A stretch of DNA of 64,000 bases, taken from NCBI GenBank assembly GCA_964541755.1, contig CAZIRF010000009.1, positions 1 through 64,000 of the forward strand. Direction: 5' to 3'. Under the pieces are notes generated by a model. That model was given only the letters and a program-made list of their open reading frames with translations. It did no database searches and was not told where the DNA came from. Made by a program: the position numbers and the translations under genes. The DNA comes from CAZIRF01 sp964541755. Lineage in GTDB: Bacteria > Spirochaetota > Spirochaetia > Treponematales > Breznakiellaceae. Below are positions 17,747 to 27,296 of the stretch, piece after piece; within the stretch, counting starts at the first letter, position 1; each line of letters opens with the position of its first letter.

Positions 17747-18711
17747 AATACCCCATCCACGAAGATTTTCGTTCCATTGCCATATCAGTTTCGCTTCACC
17801 CTGTTCTCCTTCCCCCGGAACAGGCTGTTACCCGATTGCTTCACCGCAGCTACCCCTGCGAAAAGGACATCGACTATTCCCGTGACAAGGTCCCCGCTTA
17901 CGAGGGCAAGCCGGTATCCGTTGGCATATATAGGCCAAAGACTGCGCTTCCCGCCGCCGGGGACCGGCCCAAATCGTCCGAAACGCTTCCGGCCCTCCTT
18001 TTTATTCACGGTGGGGGCTTTGCCCTTCCTGCGGTGGATTATCACCGGGAGATACTCCAGGACTACGTGCGTTCGGGCCCCTGTGTGGGTATTGATCTCG
18101 ACTACCACCTTTTACCCGCCAATCCCTATCCTGCGGGACTCGAAGACTGCTATGCCGTATATCATTGGATACGGGAGAATGCAGATAATCTGGGGATAGA
18201 TCCCTCGCGTATTGCCCTCTGTGGCGACAGCGCCGGAGCTGCCCTGGCGGCGGGGCTCGCCCAGAAGCTGCGCGACAAAGACGCCCTGACACCCCTCTTC
18301 CAGATGCTCGTATGCCCTGTTCTCGATGCCCGCATGCAGACTCCCTCCATGATGGCCTATGATGATACCCCTGTATGGAATGCCAAGACCAATCGCACGA
18401 TGTGGAGCATGTATCTCAAGAATATCGATGATGTCGAAGATCCTGTCTATGCTTCGCCGGGGACCCATCCCAGCGTGGAAGGCCTCCCGCCTGCATACAT
18501 CGAGGTGAGCGAGTTTGACTGTCTGCGCGACGAAGGGCTGGCCTATGCGCGGCGCCTTGAGGAAGCCGGTATTCCCGTCGTCTTGAACGAGACAAAGGGA
18601 ACCATACACGGGTATGAATTGGCCAAGAAGAGCCCCTACCGCAATGAACTCCTGGCCAAGCGCCGTGAGTATCTGGTGGAGAGGTTTACCCCGGACTCGA
18701 CATCCCCTTGA
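17743..18711 (+). CDS. Alpha/beta hydrolase, hormone-sensitive-lipase-like esterase (second of a tandem pair)
   Basis: 322 residues, closely similar to the preceding protein along its whole length (shared KYPIHEDF-type N terminus, HGGGF, LCGDSAG, YIEVSEFDCLRDEG, TKGTIHGYE). It carries a short extra loop with AAGDRPKSSE before the oxyanion strand. The 3' end overlaps the convergent uvrB gene by 26 bp. Confidence 0.9.
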   Translation: MKYPIHEDFRSIAISVSLHPVLLPPEQAVTRLLHRSYPCEKDIDYSRDKVPAYEGKPVSVGIYRPKTALPAAGDRPKSSETLPALLFIHGGGFALPAVDYHREILQDYVRSGPCVGIDLDYHLLPANPYPAGLEDCYAVYHWIRENADNLGIDPSRIALCGDSAGAALAAGLAQKLRDKDALTPLFQMLVCPVLDARMQTPSMMAYDDTPVWNAKTNRTMWSMYLKNIDDVEDPVYASPGTHPSVEGLPPAYIEVSEFDCLRDEGLAYARRLEEAGIPVVLNETKGTIHGYELAKKSPYRNELLAKRREYLVERFTPDSTSP

Positions 18712-20680
18712 TACGGGCGACCTCGTCGCGGAGGGCCGCTGCCTGCTCGAACTCGAGGTTCTTGGCGTGTTCGAGCATCTGTGCCTCCAGGGCCCGTATC
18801 AGTTTGTCCCTCTCCTTGGGGATGAGGACGTTGAAGCTCTTCTTGATGACCTCCACATTGGTGAGGGCCGCCTGCTTCTCTTCCTCATGGTGGCGGTGGA
18901 GAATTTCGCCGATGGCCTTCTTGATGGTCGTGGGGGTTATGCCGTGGGTCTCGTTGTACTCGATCTGGGCAGCGCGGCGGCGGGAGGTCTCTGCGATGGC
19001 GGTCTCCATGGCGGTCGAGCGGCGGTCTGCGTACATGACGACGCTGCCGGCCGCGTTGCGGGCGGCTCGCCCGATAATCTGGACGAGGCTCGTGACCGAA
19101 CGCAGGAAGCCGATCTTGTCGGCATCGAGGATGGCGATGAAGGAGACCTCCGGGAGGTCGATGCCTTCGCGCAGGAGATTGATACCCACGAGGATGTCGA
19201 ACTTTCCGGTGCGCAGGTCGGTGAGGATTTCCACGCGTTCGATGGTCTCGACCTCGCTGTGGATGTAGCGCACCTTGAGCCCCAGGCCCGAAAGGTAGTC
19301 GGTGAGGTCCTCTGCCATCTTCTTGGTAAGGGTGAGGATGAGTGAGCGCTCGCCCTTGGCGATGCGCGCGCGTACCTCGGCGTAGATGTCTTCCATCTGC
19401 CCCTCGCTGGGGCGCACTTCAATTTCGGGGTCGAGGAGGCCCGTTGGCCGGATGAGCTGCTCGACGATGCGCGTCGAGTTTTCGGCCTCGACCGATCCTG
19501 GCGTGGCCGAGACATAGATGGTCTGGCCGGTGCGTTTGCCAAACTCTTCGTATTTGAGGGGGCGGTTGTCCAGGGCACAGGGGAGGCGGAAACCGTAGTC
19601 GACGAGGCTCTGCTTGCGCGAGCGGTCGCCGGCGTACATGGCCCCGATTTGCGAGACGGTAACGTGGCTCTCGTCGATGAAGGTGAGGAAGTCCTTGGGG
19701 AAGTAGTCGATGAGGGTGTCCGGGGCGGAACCCGGTTCACGGCCGGACATGGGGGCCGAGTAGTTCTCGATGCCGGGGCAGTAACCCATTTCGCCCAACA
19801 TCTCGAGATCGTATTCGACGCGGGTCTTGAGGCGCTCGGCCTCCATGAGTTTCCCGGCGGATAGGAGTGTCTCGTAGCGCTCGTCGAGCTCGCTGCGAAT
19901 ACGAGAGAGGGCTCGTTCGACCATCTGCTGTGGCATGACGAACTGCTTGGCCGGGTAGATGAGGGCCCGGTCGAGTTCCTCGAGTATCTTCCCGCTTATG
20001 GGTTCAAAACGGCGGATGCGCTCGACGCGGTCCCAATCCAGCTCGATGCGGTAGGCCTCCTCCAGGTAGGCGGGCCAAATCTCGATGACATCCCCGCGGC
20101 GGCGGAAGCGGGCCCTCTCCAGAACCGGGTCGTTTCGTTCGTACTGGAGCTCGATGAAGCGCCGCATGAGGCTGTCTGCATCGACCTCCTCGCCCACGGC
20201 CGTGGTTGCCGTCATCTCGCGGTAGACCTCCGGGGTGGCCAGGCCATAGATACAGGAGACGGTCGAGATGATGATGACGTCCTTCCTCTCCATGAGGGAG
20301 CGGGTGGCAGAGAGCCTCATGCGCTCGATCTCGTCGTTTATCGATGCGTCTTTTTCGATATACAGGTCGCGCGAGGCGACGTAGGCCTCGGGCTGATAGT
20401 AGTCGTAGTAAGAGACGAAGTACTCGACGGCGTTGTGCGGGAAGAAGCCCTTGAACTCGCGGTAAAGCTGGGCCGCGAGGGTCTTGTTGTGGCTTATGAT
20501 AAGGGTGGGCTTCTGGACGGCCTCGATGATCTTGGCCATCGTAAAGGTCTTGCCCGAACCGGTTACACCCTTGAGGGTCTGATACTTGTCGCCCGCGACA
20601 AGGCCCGCGGCGAGCTTTTCGATAGCCTGGCCCTGGTCCCCGGCCGGCTGGAAGGGTGAGACGACGTCAAAACTGCGCAT
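18686..20680 (-). CDS. uvrB: Excinuclease ABC subunit B
   Basis: UvrB is the damage-verifying helicase-like subunit of nucleotide excision repair; it is loaded by UvrA and recruits UvrC. The 664 residues have the full family plan: LKGVTGSGKTFTMAKI (Walker A), the YYDYYQPEAYV beta-hairpin that inserts at lesions, DESHVT motif II, the late helicase motif LLREGIDLPEVSF and a C-terminal UVR motif (about 625-660) for UvrC contact. A TATATT ends 6 nt before the ATG, with TTGTAC 18 bp further up, suggesting a leaderless message. Confidence 0.98.
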   Translation of the reverse strand: MRSFDVVSPFQPAGDQGQAIEKLAAGLVAGDKYQTLKGVTGSGKTFTMAKIIEAVQKPTLIISHNKTLAAQLYREFKGFFPHNAVEYFVSYYDYYQPEAYVASRDLYIEKDASINDEIERMRLSATRSLMERKDVIIISTVSCIYGLATPEVYREMTATTAVGEEVDADSLMRRFIELQYERNDPVLERARFRRRGDVIEIWPAYLEEAYRIELDWDRVERIRRFEPISGKILEELDRALIYPAKQFVMPQQMVERALSRIRSELDERYETLLSAGKLMEAERLKTRVEYDLEMLGEMGYCPGIENYSAPMSGREPGSAPDTLIDYFPKDFLTFIDESHVTVSQIGAMYAGDRSRKQSLVDYGFRLPCALDNRPLKYEEFGKRTGQTIYVSATPGSVEAENSTRIVEQLIRPTGLLDPEIEVRPSEGQMEDIYAEVRARIAKGERSLILTLTKKMAEDLTDYLSGLGLKVRYIHSEVETIERVEILTDLRTGKFDILVGINLLREGIDLPEVSFIAILDADKIGFLRSVTSLVQIIGRAARNAAGSVVMYADRRSTAMETAIAETSRRRAAQIEYNETHGITPTTIKKAIGEILHRHHEEEKQAALTNVEVIKKSFNVLIPKERDKLIRALEAQMLEHAKNLEFEQAAALRDEVARIKGMSSPG

Positions 20681-20724
20681 ATCATCAATATAATGCTACA
20701 CAGGTGTTTCGTACAAGGGGGATG

Positions 20725-20763
20725 AAAAAAGGGCGACTCACACCATGGTGCGAGTCGCCCTTT
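20725..20763 (-). terminator. Terminator of the protease-lipoprotein operon
   Basis: GGGCGACTC (20731-20739) pairs perfectly with GAGTCGCCC (20752-20760). The minus-strand transcript ends in a run of six T. The plus side also has a short T stretch, so it may work both ways. The loop holds the palindrome CACCATGGTG. Confidence 0.85.
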
Positions 20764-20780
20764 GTCTATTACAGGATTAC

Positions 20781-21719
20781 TCAGTAGGTGAGTTTTTCTT
20801 CGAAGAGAACAATTTTTTCATTGTTCTTCTTGCTGTCGATCAGGTACCAGGTTTCTGCCGTACGGTTGCCGAACTTGTCGTAGCTGGTCTCTGCGGTAAA
20901 GTTCACATCGAGGTTAATCGGTCCCATGCCGGTGTACCCTGTTTCTTTACCATTATACTTCATTGAAGTTTGACAAATCTTGCCGGCGATGACCTCCCAC
21001 TCGTAGGTAAAGTTTGCATTGCTGCTACGGGTTACCATCATGGAAAGGCCGGTTTTATAGGCCTTGCTCGTTTTGGCGATACCGACGAGGCGGGCCTGGG
21101 GATCGTACTTGACGCTCTTGACAACGATATTGTCCCAGCCGAGGGTGAGTGTTTTTTCAAATGACCCGTCAGCCTTGATCTTGGTGGAGACAAACTCTCC
21201 GTCGGATGCGAAAGGCATGGGCAGAATGCTCAAGGACATATCCCATGAGTAGTTGGTGTAGACCGTAGTCATAAAGAGCATCTGTGTAATCTTCTGATAG
21301 AAGCGACGGTTTAATGATCGCTGTTTGACTTCGCCTTCATTCTTGGCCCCGAGGATTTCGTACTCGATTTCGAGGTAGGTATCGCCATTGACGGTGAGTT
21401 TCCAAGGGACAATCTTCCCGCCCATTGCCTTGTACTCGGTTTCCCAGACGATAAATTCCTTTTTGGCTTCATCCTTCGTATTCACATACTCTGTTTGCCG
21501 GACCTTGATGATCTTTCCATCGGCAGTGTAGAAGAACTCCTCGTCGTAGGTAGGACGAGTCTCGTCGAACACCTCGCGGCCATAGGATCGCTGCTCGACC
21601 ATTTTGGGCGTGCCATCCATACGGCTGTCGACATAATCCGGCCCAACGTATCGTATGGATGTACAGGACGCCGCGAGTACCATCATGGCCACTGCGGCCA
21701 TCACAATTCCTTTCTTCAC
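20781..21719 (-). CDS. Predicted lipoprotein of unknown function, partner of the PEGA protease
   Basis: 312 residues with a type II signal (MKKGIVMAAVAMMVLAASC). The start is a GTG with AAGGAG 7 nt upstream. The mature part is beta-rich, with repeated strands such as LTVNGDTYLEIEYEI and a C-terminal TAETSYDKFGNRTAETWYL resembling RHS-like strand repeats, but I recognise no family. It lies 13 bp behind the PEGA protease on the same strand and ends at the terminator, so the two form an operon and probably act together at the cell envelope. Confidence 0.8.
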   Translation of the reverse strand: MKKGIVMAAVAMMVLAASCTSIRYVGPDYVDSRMDGTPKMVEQRSYGREVFDETRPTYDEEFFYTADGKIIKVRQTEYVNTKDEAKKEFIVWETEYKAMGGKIVPWKLTVNGDTYLEIEYEILGAKNEGEVKQRSLNRRFYQKITQMLFMTTVYTNYSWDMSLSILPMPFASDGEFVSTKIKADGSFEKTLTLGWDNIVVKSVKYDPQARLVGIAKTSKAYKTGLSMMVTRSSNANFTYEWEVIAGKICQTSMKYNGKETGYTGMGPINLDVNFTAETSYDKFGNRTAETWYLIDSKKNNEKIVLFEEKLTY

Positions 21720-21732
21720 GTTATACTCCTTT

Positions 21733-22821
21733 TTACCGGGAGAAAAGCCCGGCCTTTTTCATATTGAAGCTGAGTTCGGTTTCTTCGGTAAGGATATGCT
21801 CACGGTATTCTTCCCGAAATCCTTTGCGAACGAGCCGAATACGCAATTTACTGCCCCTTTCGGCCTCGTGCGTGAGGGGGCTTGTGCCCACAAGGACATT
21901 ATTGATGTAGATTTCCGCCCCCTCGGGTGTGGTGACAATACTGAAGGGGAGTAATTTTGATGCCTCTTCTTCGAGGGTAAAAGACAGGCTGCGATCTTTT
22001 GCACTTATTGTTTTGACCTCACGAAGGCGGGTGTACCCATCTTGCTCAAGTACGAATTCGTATTCCCTGTTGTAGAGGGGGAGTTCGAGGGGAAGGACAC
22101 CCTTGTAGACCCCGTTAACGAAGAGGTGGGCCTTTTCGGGGGTGGAGCTGATGGCGACTGTTTCTGCCTTGCCTTCGAGTGCGAGAATCTGAACGGCATT
22201 GTCTGCGGGGATGGCCAGGTTGAAGTTGGCTCCGAATATCTTGGCGGTTACGATACCGATGACCTTGCCATCGGCATTGAATACCGGTCCACCGGAGTTT
22301 CCCGGATCAATGGAAGCACTCAGGTCGATCATGCTGCCAATTCCGTCCATGTCCTGTATGGCCTGGACATAGCCGGGAGTCGTCTTGAAATTCAAGCCCA
22401 GCGGATAACCCATAACGAGGACTTCGCTCATAAGATCGGGCAGGGCTCCGGATGCCAATTGACAGGGGTTTTTGATACGAACCGTACTATCGAGAATGGC
22501 CACATCCAAATCGTCGTCGTAGTCGCGGATTTGCGCGATATATTCCTGCTTTGGTTCGTCGCTTTGCGGGAAGGTAATGACAATACGCCCTTCCTTGACG
22601 CGGAGGAGTGGGGTAATGACGTGGGCGTTTGTTACAATGGTACCTTTCGAGTCGATGACAAAACAAGACCCGGAGGACAGCTCTTCGTTGTCTGACTTGA
22701 TGGATATGCGGCCTACGGCGTGGCTCTTGGTTTTGACAATTTGCTTCCAATCTGCGCCGTGGGCAGCAGTGGAACACAGGAAAATGAGGCTTGCACATAT
22801 GGGTAAGATTGATCTTCTCAT
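21733..22821 (-). CDS. Secreted trypsin-like serine protease with two C-terminal PEGA domains
   Basis: 362 residues. A Sec signal peptide (ending near AHGAD) is followed by a trypsin-like domain with the triad visible as NAHV (His), DLDVAIL (Asp) and DPGNSGGPV (Ser), like DegP/HtrA proteases but without PDZ domains. In their place stand two PEGA domains (about residues 230-285 and 295-355), wall- or surface-associated beta modules common in spirochaetes. A periplasmic or surface quality-control protease is likely. A good AGGTGA ribosome site precedes the ATG. The lipoprotein gene follows in the same operon. Confidence 0.88.
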   Translation of the reverse strand: MRRSILPICASLIFLCSTAAHGADWKQIVKTKSHAVGRISIKSDNEELSSGSCFVIDSKGTIVTNAHVITPLLRVKEGRIVITFPQSDEPKQEYIAQIRDYDDDLDVAILDSTVRIKNPCQLASGALPDLMSEVLVMGYPLGLNFKTTPGYVQAIQDMDGIGSMIDLSASIDPGNSGGPVFNADGKVIGIVTAKIFGANFNLAIPADNAVQILALEGKAETVAISSTPEKAHLFVNGVYKGVLPLELPLYNREYEFVLEQDGYTRLREVKTISAKDRSLSFTLEEEASKLLPFSIVTTPEGAEIYINNVLVGTSPLTHEAERGSKLRIRLVRKGFREEYREHILTEETELSFNMKKAGLFSR

Positions 22822-22973
22822 TCTTCACCTTTTGCTTTGGATAATGCCAAAAACCATCATTGCTTATGGTGTGGAATCTTCAGATACATATAACACGGAA
22901 TTAGACAGAACAAGTTCTCACACATGACGGTCTCTGTCAAGTTTATTATCCCTGTTGCCGGGGGCTTCAATTA

Positions 22974-24476
22974 TCAGTCTTTGCCCAGGGTTTCCATCCC
23001 GTAATCCTTGATCTTGTACTGCAGGGCCCGTCTCGAGAGCCCCAGGGCCTCGGCACTCTTGGTGCGATTGCCCTTGAAGCGGATGAGGGTCTCCCTCATG
23101 AGTTCTCGCTCGGCCTCCCGGACGGTAAGGGGCCCGCCACTGCCAGTGTTGAAAGCGCCCCCCGGTACCGCGAGATCGCCCTTGGCCTCTGTGGGGCTGC
23201 GCCTGGCGGGGGCGTGAGTATCAGCCATGTTTCCATTGCCCTGTCCCCCGAGCCCGCTGCCATCAATATTGTTGAAAGATTCGCCAGCTTGCAGCGGCAG
23301 CCCCAAATCGGCCCGCTCGATAATACCGTTCCGGCAGTAGATGCTCGCCCGCTCGAGGCTGTTCTCCAGTTCCCGCACATTGCCGGGGAAAGACCAGGCC
23401 TGGAGGGCCTTCATGGCGTCGGGTGCTATGCGCAATACGGGGCCCGCATCCGCTTGAGCGCCAGAGCGGCTGCCCGGCCGGCCATTTCGCATGGCGAGCT
23501 TTTCGAGGAGGGCCTCCGCCAGAAGGGGGATGTCCTCCCTGCGCTCGCGAAGGGGGGGGAGGGCGATGTGGATAACCTTGAGGCGGTAGTAGAGGTCTTC
23601 GCGAAAGCTGCCTGCCTGTATTGCCTCTTCCAGGTCGCGGTTTGTCGCCGCGAGTATGCGCGCTTCGACGGGAATGTCGCGCGTGCCGCCCACGCGCCGG
23701 ATTGTGCGATCCTGCAGGGCGCGCAGGAGCTTGACCTGGAGGGCCGTCGGCATCTCGCCAATCTCGTCGAGGAAGAGGGTTCCCGATCCGGCGAGCTCGA
23801 AGAGCCCCGGCTTGCGCGCCTCCGCCCCGGTAAAGGCCCCCTTTTCGTGGCCGAAGAGCTCGCTCTCGACGAGGGTTTCGGGGAGGCTACCCAGGTTGAC
23901 GGCGACAAAGGGCGATTCGCCGCGGCCGCTTGCGCGGTGTATCTCGCGGGCCACGACCTCCTTGCCCGTGCCGCTCTCGCCGGTTATGAGTATGGTCGCC
24001 GCGCTCGGTGCCGCCCGCTCGATGAGCCTGCGCAGCTCTTCAATGGCGGGGCTCTGGCCCACGAGCTCCTGTTCGCGCGCACGGGTCCTCTTGCGGGCGG
24101 CCGCGCTTCGCTCATCGTTCTCTTCACGCAGGGTCTTGCGCAGCAGGGCGATGAGCTCGCCTGAGTCGAAGGGCTTCTCGATAAAGTCGCGCGCACCGGC
24201 CTTGAGGGCGCGGACGGCGTCCGCGATCTCCCCGTGGGCCGATATCATGATGACCGGGAGTATCAGCCCCTCGCTTTCTATCCATTCGAGGAGGGCCTGT
24301 CCCCCCATTCCCGGCATGCGCAAATCGAGGAGGGCGAGATCCCAGGCCCCCTCTTCAAGGAGGGCCCGAGCCTCGAGCCCGTCGGCCGCGCCGCGCGCCT
24401 CGAATCCTTCCATTTCGAGGAGTTTGACGAGGGCCTCGCGTATGTTCCGTTCGTCATCGGCGACCAGTATCTTCAT
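22974..24476 (-). CDS. NtrC-family sigma-54-dependent response regulator
   Basis: 500 residues in the standard order: receiver domain with the phospho-acceptor aspartate in DLALLDLRMPG (about residue 52), AAA+ domain with Walker A GESGTGKE and the sigma-54 contact loop GAFTGA, then a Fis-type helix-turn-helix at the very end (SAEALGLSRRALQYKI). The start overlaps the histidine-kinase stop (ATGA), so the two form a two-component pair. It is the last gene of the export operon whose promoter has a sigma-54 consensus, so it very likely activates its own operon. Confidence 0.95.
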   Translation of the reverse strand: MKILVADDERNIREALVKLLEMEGFEARGAADGLEARALLEEGAWDLALLDLRMPGMGGQALLEWIESEGLILPVIMISAHGEIADAVRALKAGARDFIEKPFDSGELIALLRKTLREENDERSAAARKRTRAREQELVGQSPAIEELRRLIERAAPSAATILITGESGTGKEVVAREIHRASGRGESPFVAVNLGSLPETLVESELFGHEKGAFTGAEARKPGLFELAGSGTLFLDEIGEMPTALQVKLLRALQDRTIRRVGGTRDIPVEARILAATNRDLEEAIQAGSFREDLYYRLKVIHIALPPLRERREDIPLLAEALLEKLAMRNGRPGSRSGAQADAGPVLRIAPDAMKALQAWSFPGNVRELENSLERASIYCRNGIIERADLGLPLQAGESFNNIDGSGLGGQGNGNMADTHAPARRSPTEAKGDLAVPGGAFNTGSGGPLTVREAERELMRETLIRFKGNRTKSAEALGLSRRALQYKIKDYGMETLGKD

Positions 24477-25903
24477 GGGGCACTCCTTGTGCGGTCGTTG
24501 CTGTCCAGGGGCAGGCTGAGCCGGGCGCGGCTTCCCCCGCCCTTGCGCCGTTCGAGGACGAGGTCGCCGCCTGCGTCGCGGGCAAAACGGCGGGCGAGGG
24601 CGAGGCCCAGGCCGAAGCCGCGGGTCTTGGTGGTAAAGAAGGGGATGAAGAGGCGTTCGGGGTCGAGCTCGTCCGGGATGCCGGCGCCGCGGTCTGCCAC
24701 TTCAAGGATGGCGCGTGCGGCGTTCTGGTGCAGGCTCACTTGAATATCTTCGAACCTGGAGCCCGCCTCGAGGGCGTTTTGCAGGAGGTTTGTGACAATG
24801 GACCGCAGTTGCTCGGGGTTGGCGCGAACAGCAAGGGCGGCAGAAGTATCAGTTTCAATACTGATAGTCTGCTCCGCGTCCACGGTACGGCGGGCTTCCT
24901 CTGCCAATTGCTTGAGGTCAATACGCTCCTGCGGGCCGTCCCCCTTGCGCAGGAAGCTGCCGATGCGGTTTATAAGGTCGCGGATGCGGGTCAATTCACC
25001 GCGGATTTCGGAAAACTCGGGCTGCGCCCCGGGGCTTGGTCTGTCCCTTGCTGCGGGAAGCGCTGCATCATGCGCGCATTCGCGTTCGAGGAGGTCCAGC
25101 TGCAGGCCGATGGCGCTCAAGGGGTTCTTGATTTCGTGGGCGAGGGTTGCCGCCGCAGAGCCAAGGGCGACGAGCTCCTCCTGTTCGCGCAGGGTGTCGC
25201 GGTACTGGCGGTTGCGCAGTATGACGCGGCGAACGAAGAGGCTCCCGGCAAAGGCGGCGAGGAGCCAGAGGGCATAAATAACAAGGGCGAGGATTTGCCG
25301 CGTAAAGAGCCGTGCTTCGTGCAGTTCCCAGTAGAGGAACCAGACATCGCCCGGTCGCTCCTGCCTGCTCCCCATCATGCCCATGCGGGGAAAGGCCTGT
25401 GCGACGAGGAGGCGGCGCCGGGGCCAATCGAGGCGATAGAGGCGCTCCCGCTCCGGGCTTTGAACGCTCCTGCCCCGCCCGGGCCCCGAATCCTCCGGCG
25501 GGAGCGGCAGGGCCCCGTCGTCGGGAGAAAAGGGATTGTGCGCGGGGGCGGATCCCCAGGACAGGATGCGTCGACCGCCCTGCCCGTAGACCGCGACGGC
25601 GGCAATCCGCTCGCGCAGCTCTTCGTAGCGTTCGAGGGCTTCGACGTACTCTTCGCCCTCGACGAGGGGGTTGAAGCCCCAGGGCCCCGCCCGCGGCGGG
25701 CGGTCCGGCAGGCGCCGGCGTTCCTGCCGGGTCGCCTGCATGAGGAGGTTTATACTGCGCTCGGCACTGTTTCGCGCCATGAGCTCGTTGGTGAACAGGC
25801 GCGAACGCAGCTCGAAGAGTCCCAGGAGGCTCAGGGCCAGCGCGGCTCCTAGGGCGACAAAGAGGCTCGCCCGTTCGCTCAATCTATTGTGCGGCGAGCG
25901 CAT
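24473..25903 (-). CDS. Sensor histidine kinase partnered with the NtrC-type regulator
   Basis: 476 residues. Membrane helix at about 13-35, an arginine- and proline-rich periplasmic sensor region of about 170 residues, second helix at about 205-228, then the kinase core: H box LAHEIKNPLSAIGLQ, N box LLQNALEAG, G1 DRGAGIPDE and G2 GFGLGLA. No PAS or HAMP is obvious. The stop overlaps the regulator start by 4 bp and its own start overlaps the end of the TolC-like gene by 20 bp, binding it to the export operon. The stimulus is probably an envelope-active compound or stress that the pump removes (inference). Confidence 0.93.
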   Translation of the reverse strand: MRSPHNRLSERASLFVALGAALALSLLGLFELRSRLFTNELMARNSAERSINLLMQATRQERRRLPDRPPRAGPWGFNPLVEGEEYVEALERYEELRERIAAVAVYGQGGRRILSWGSAPAHNPFSPDDGALPLPPEDSGPGRGRSVQSPERERLYRLDWPRRRLLVAQAFPRMGMMGSRQERPGDVWFLYWELHEARLFTRQILALVIYALWLLAAFAGSLFVRRVILRNRQYRDTLREQEELVALGSAAATLAHEIKNPLSAIGLQLDLLERECAHDAALPAARDRPSPGAQPEFSEIRGELTRIRDLINRIGSFLRKGDGPQERIDLKQLAEEARRTVDAEQTISIETDTSAALAVRANPEQLRSIVTNLLQNALEAGSRFEDIQVSLHQNAARAILEVADRGAGIPDELDPERLFIPFFTTKTRGFGLGLALARRFARDAGGDLVLERRKGGGSRARLSLPLDSNDRTRSAP

Positions 25904-27296
25904 CGGTGAGCTCCTGTGTGGTCTCGAAACCGACCAGAGCGCGCAGGCTGCTCATGGCGGTCTGCCGCTCGCGGCGCAGGGCGAGCTCGTCGTTCTGGGC
26001 GGCGGAGAGGGTTTGATCGGCCTCGGACAGGGTCTGCCAGTTGTCCATCCCCATGCTCCAGCGCTCGAAACTCAGGGCCCGGTTTTCCTCGGCCCAGGCG
26101 AGGGCGTCGGCGGTGGAGGCGCGCCGGGCTTCGAGCGAGACGATATTCGCAAGGGCGGCCCAAATGCTCTTTTCAAGGCCCGCAAGGGCCTCGCCCAGGG
26201 CGAGGGCCGCATTGTCGCGGGAGAGCCTGGTGTTCTCATGGGCCTTGAGGCGCGAATTCACGGGGAATATGGGCAGGCTCGCGCTTACAGAAAGGCTCGC
26301 CCGTTCCGCCAAGCTCTTCGCATCATTGGCCAGCGAGAAGCTCAGGGAGGCCTGGAGCGGCAGCCAGGACAGGAGGTCTTCCTGTATGACGTAGCCGGCC
26401 TCTTCCAGCGCGAGTGTGGCGGCGATGATGTCCGGTGAGCGCCCTGTCGCGACGGAAAGGAGGCGCCTTGCCAGATCTTCGAGGGCGTCCTGTTCCCTGC
26501 CGATGGCCGCACCGAGGGTCGAATCGGCTTCCTCCTCGTGAATGAGGTTTTCCGGCTGCATACCGACCAAAGCCTCGAGGCTCTTGCGGGCGCTCTCGAG
26601 GGCAAAGCGGGCCTCGAGCTCGTCGCTCTGGGCAGACGCCGCCTTGGACCGGGCTTGCAGGAGGGTGCTTCGCGGGGCGAGCCCCATGGCCTCCTTTTTC
26701 TCTGCCAGTTCAAGGGATTTTTGCGCCGTTTCCCGCTTGAGCTCCGCGACGGCCAGCGAGTCCTGGGCATTGAGAACCGCGAACCATGCCTTTTCGAGGG
26801 CTGCGAGGACCTCAAGGCGGGTCGCCGCGAGCCGGGTCGCAGCTTCCTTTGTGGCCAGGCTCGCCCCCTTGAGGGCGAACCATCGCGAGCCGGAGGAGAC
26901 GATGGTCTGGCTCGCCGTTAGCGAGAGGCGCGGTTCTGCGGCCCCGGCGAGGAGTTCCTCGGCCGAGGTATTGAGCGAAACCCCCGCGGAGAGCTGCGGG
27001 AAAAAGGAGGAGAGGGCGATACCTTCGCGGTTTGCGGCCATGGCGAGGCTGTTTGCGGCCTGTTCGAGGCCGGCGCTCCGGGCAAGGGCCCGCGTGCGGG
27101 CCTGTTCAAGGCTGATACTGCCGCCCCCGCTTTCTGCCCCCACATCCTGTGTGCCAGCGGGCGCTGTATCAGCGGGTGCTATTGTGGCAGAATCCGCATC
27201 TGGCGGCTCCGCGGCCCCGGCGGCAAGCGTCACGATGCACAGCAGTGCGGAGCCAACTATCAGCCTGTACCATATATTCTTTCTTCCGTTCATCAT
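25884..27296 (-). CDS. TolC-like outer-membrane efflux protein
   Basis: 470 residues with a signal peptide ending near LAAGAAE. Two OEP repeats with long coiled-coil helices rich in alanine, glutamate and leucine are visible (for example SLEQARTRALARSAGLEQAA and later blocks ending in heptads). It should form the trimeric outer-membrane and periplasmic tunnel of the adjacent pump. A CTGATAG motif on the minus strand lies in the signal-peptide codons. The start abuts the permease stop without a gap. Confidence 0.9.
   Translation of the reverse strand: MMNGRKNIWYRLIVGSALLCIVTLAAGAAEPPDADSATIAPADTAPAGTQDVGAESGGGSISLEQARTRALARSAGLEQAANSLAMAANREGIALSSFFPQLSAGVSLNTSAEELLAGAAEPRLSLTASQTIVSSGSRWFALKGASLATKEAATRLAATRLEVLAALEKAWFAVLNAQDSLAVAELKRETAQKSLELAEKKEAMGLAPRSTLLQARSKAASAQSDELEARFALESARKSLEALVGMQPENLIHEEEADSTLGAAIGREQDALEDLARRLLSVATGRSPDIIAATLALEEAGYVIQEDLLSWLPLQASLSFSLANDAKSLAERASLSVSASLPIFPVNSRLKAHENTRLSRDNAALALGEALAGLEKSIWAALANIVSLEARRASTADALAWAEENRALSFERWSMGMDNWQTLSEADQTLSAAQNDELALRRERQTAMSSLRALVGFETTQELTDALAAQ

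Noticed and set aside
18708..20659. Long plus-strand open frames opposite uvrB
   Set aside because: They lie wholly antisense to a complete uvrB, lack ribosome sites and have low-complexity composition typical of reverse frames in GC-rich DNA.
22822..22973. Promoter of the PEGA protease
   Set aside because: TTGTTC and TATAT elements are present, but the spacing of 14-15 bp is too short to call a promoter with confidence.
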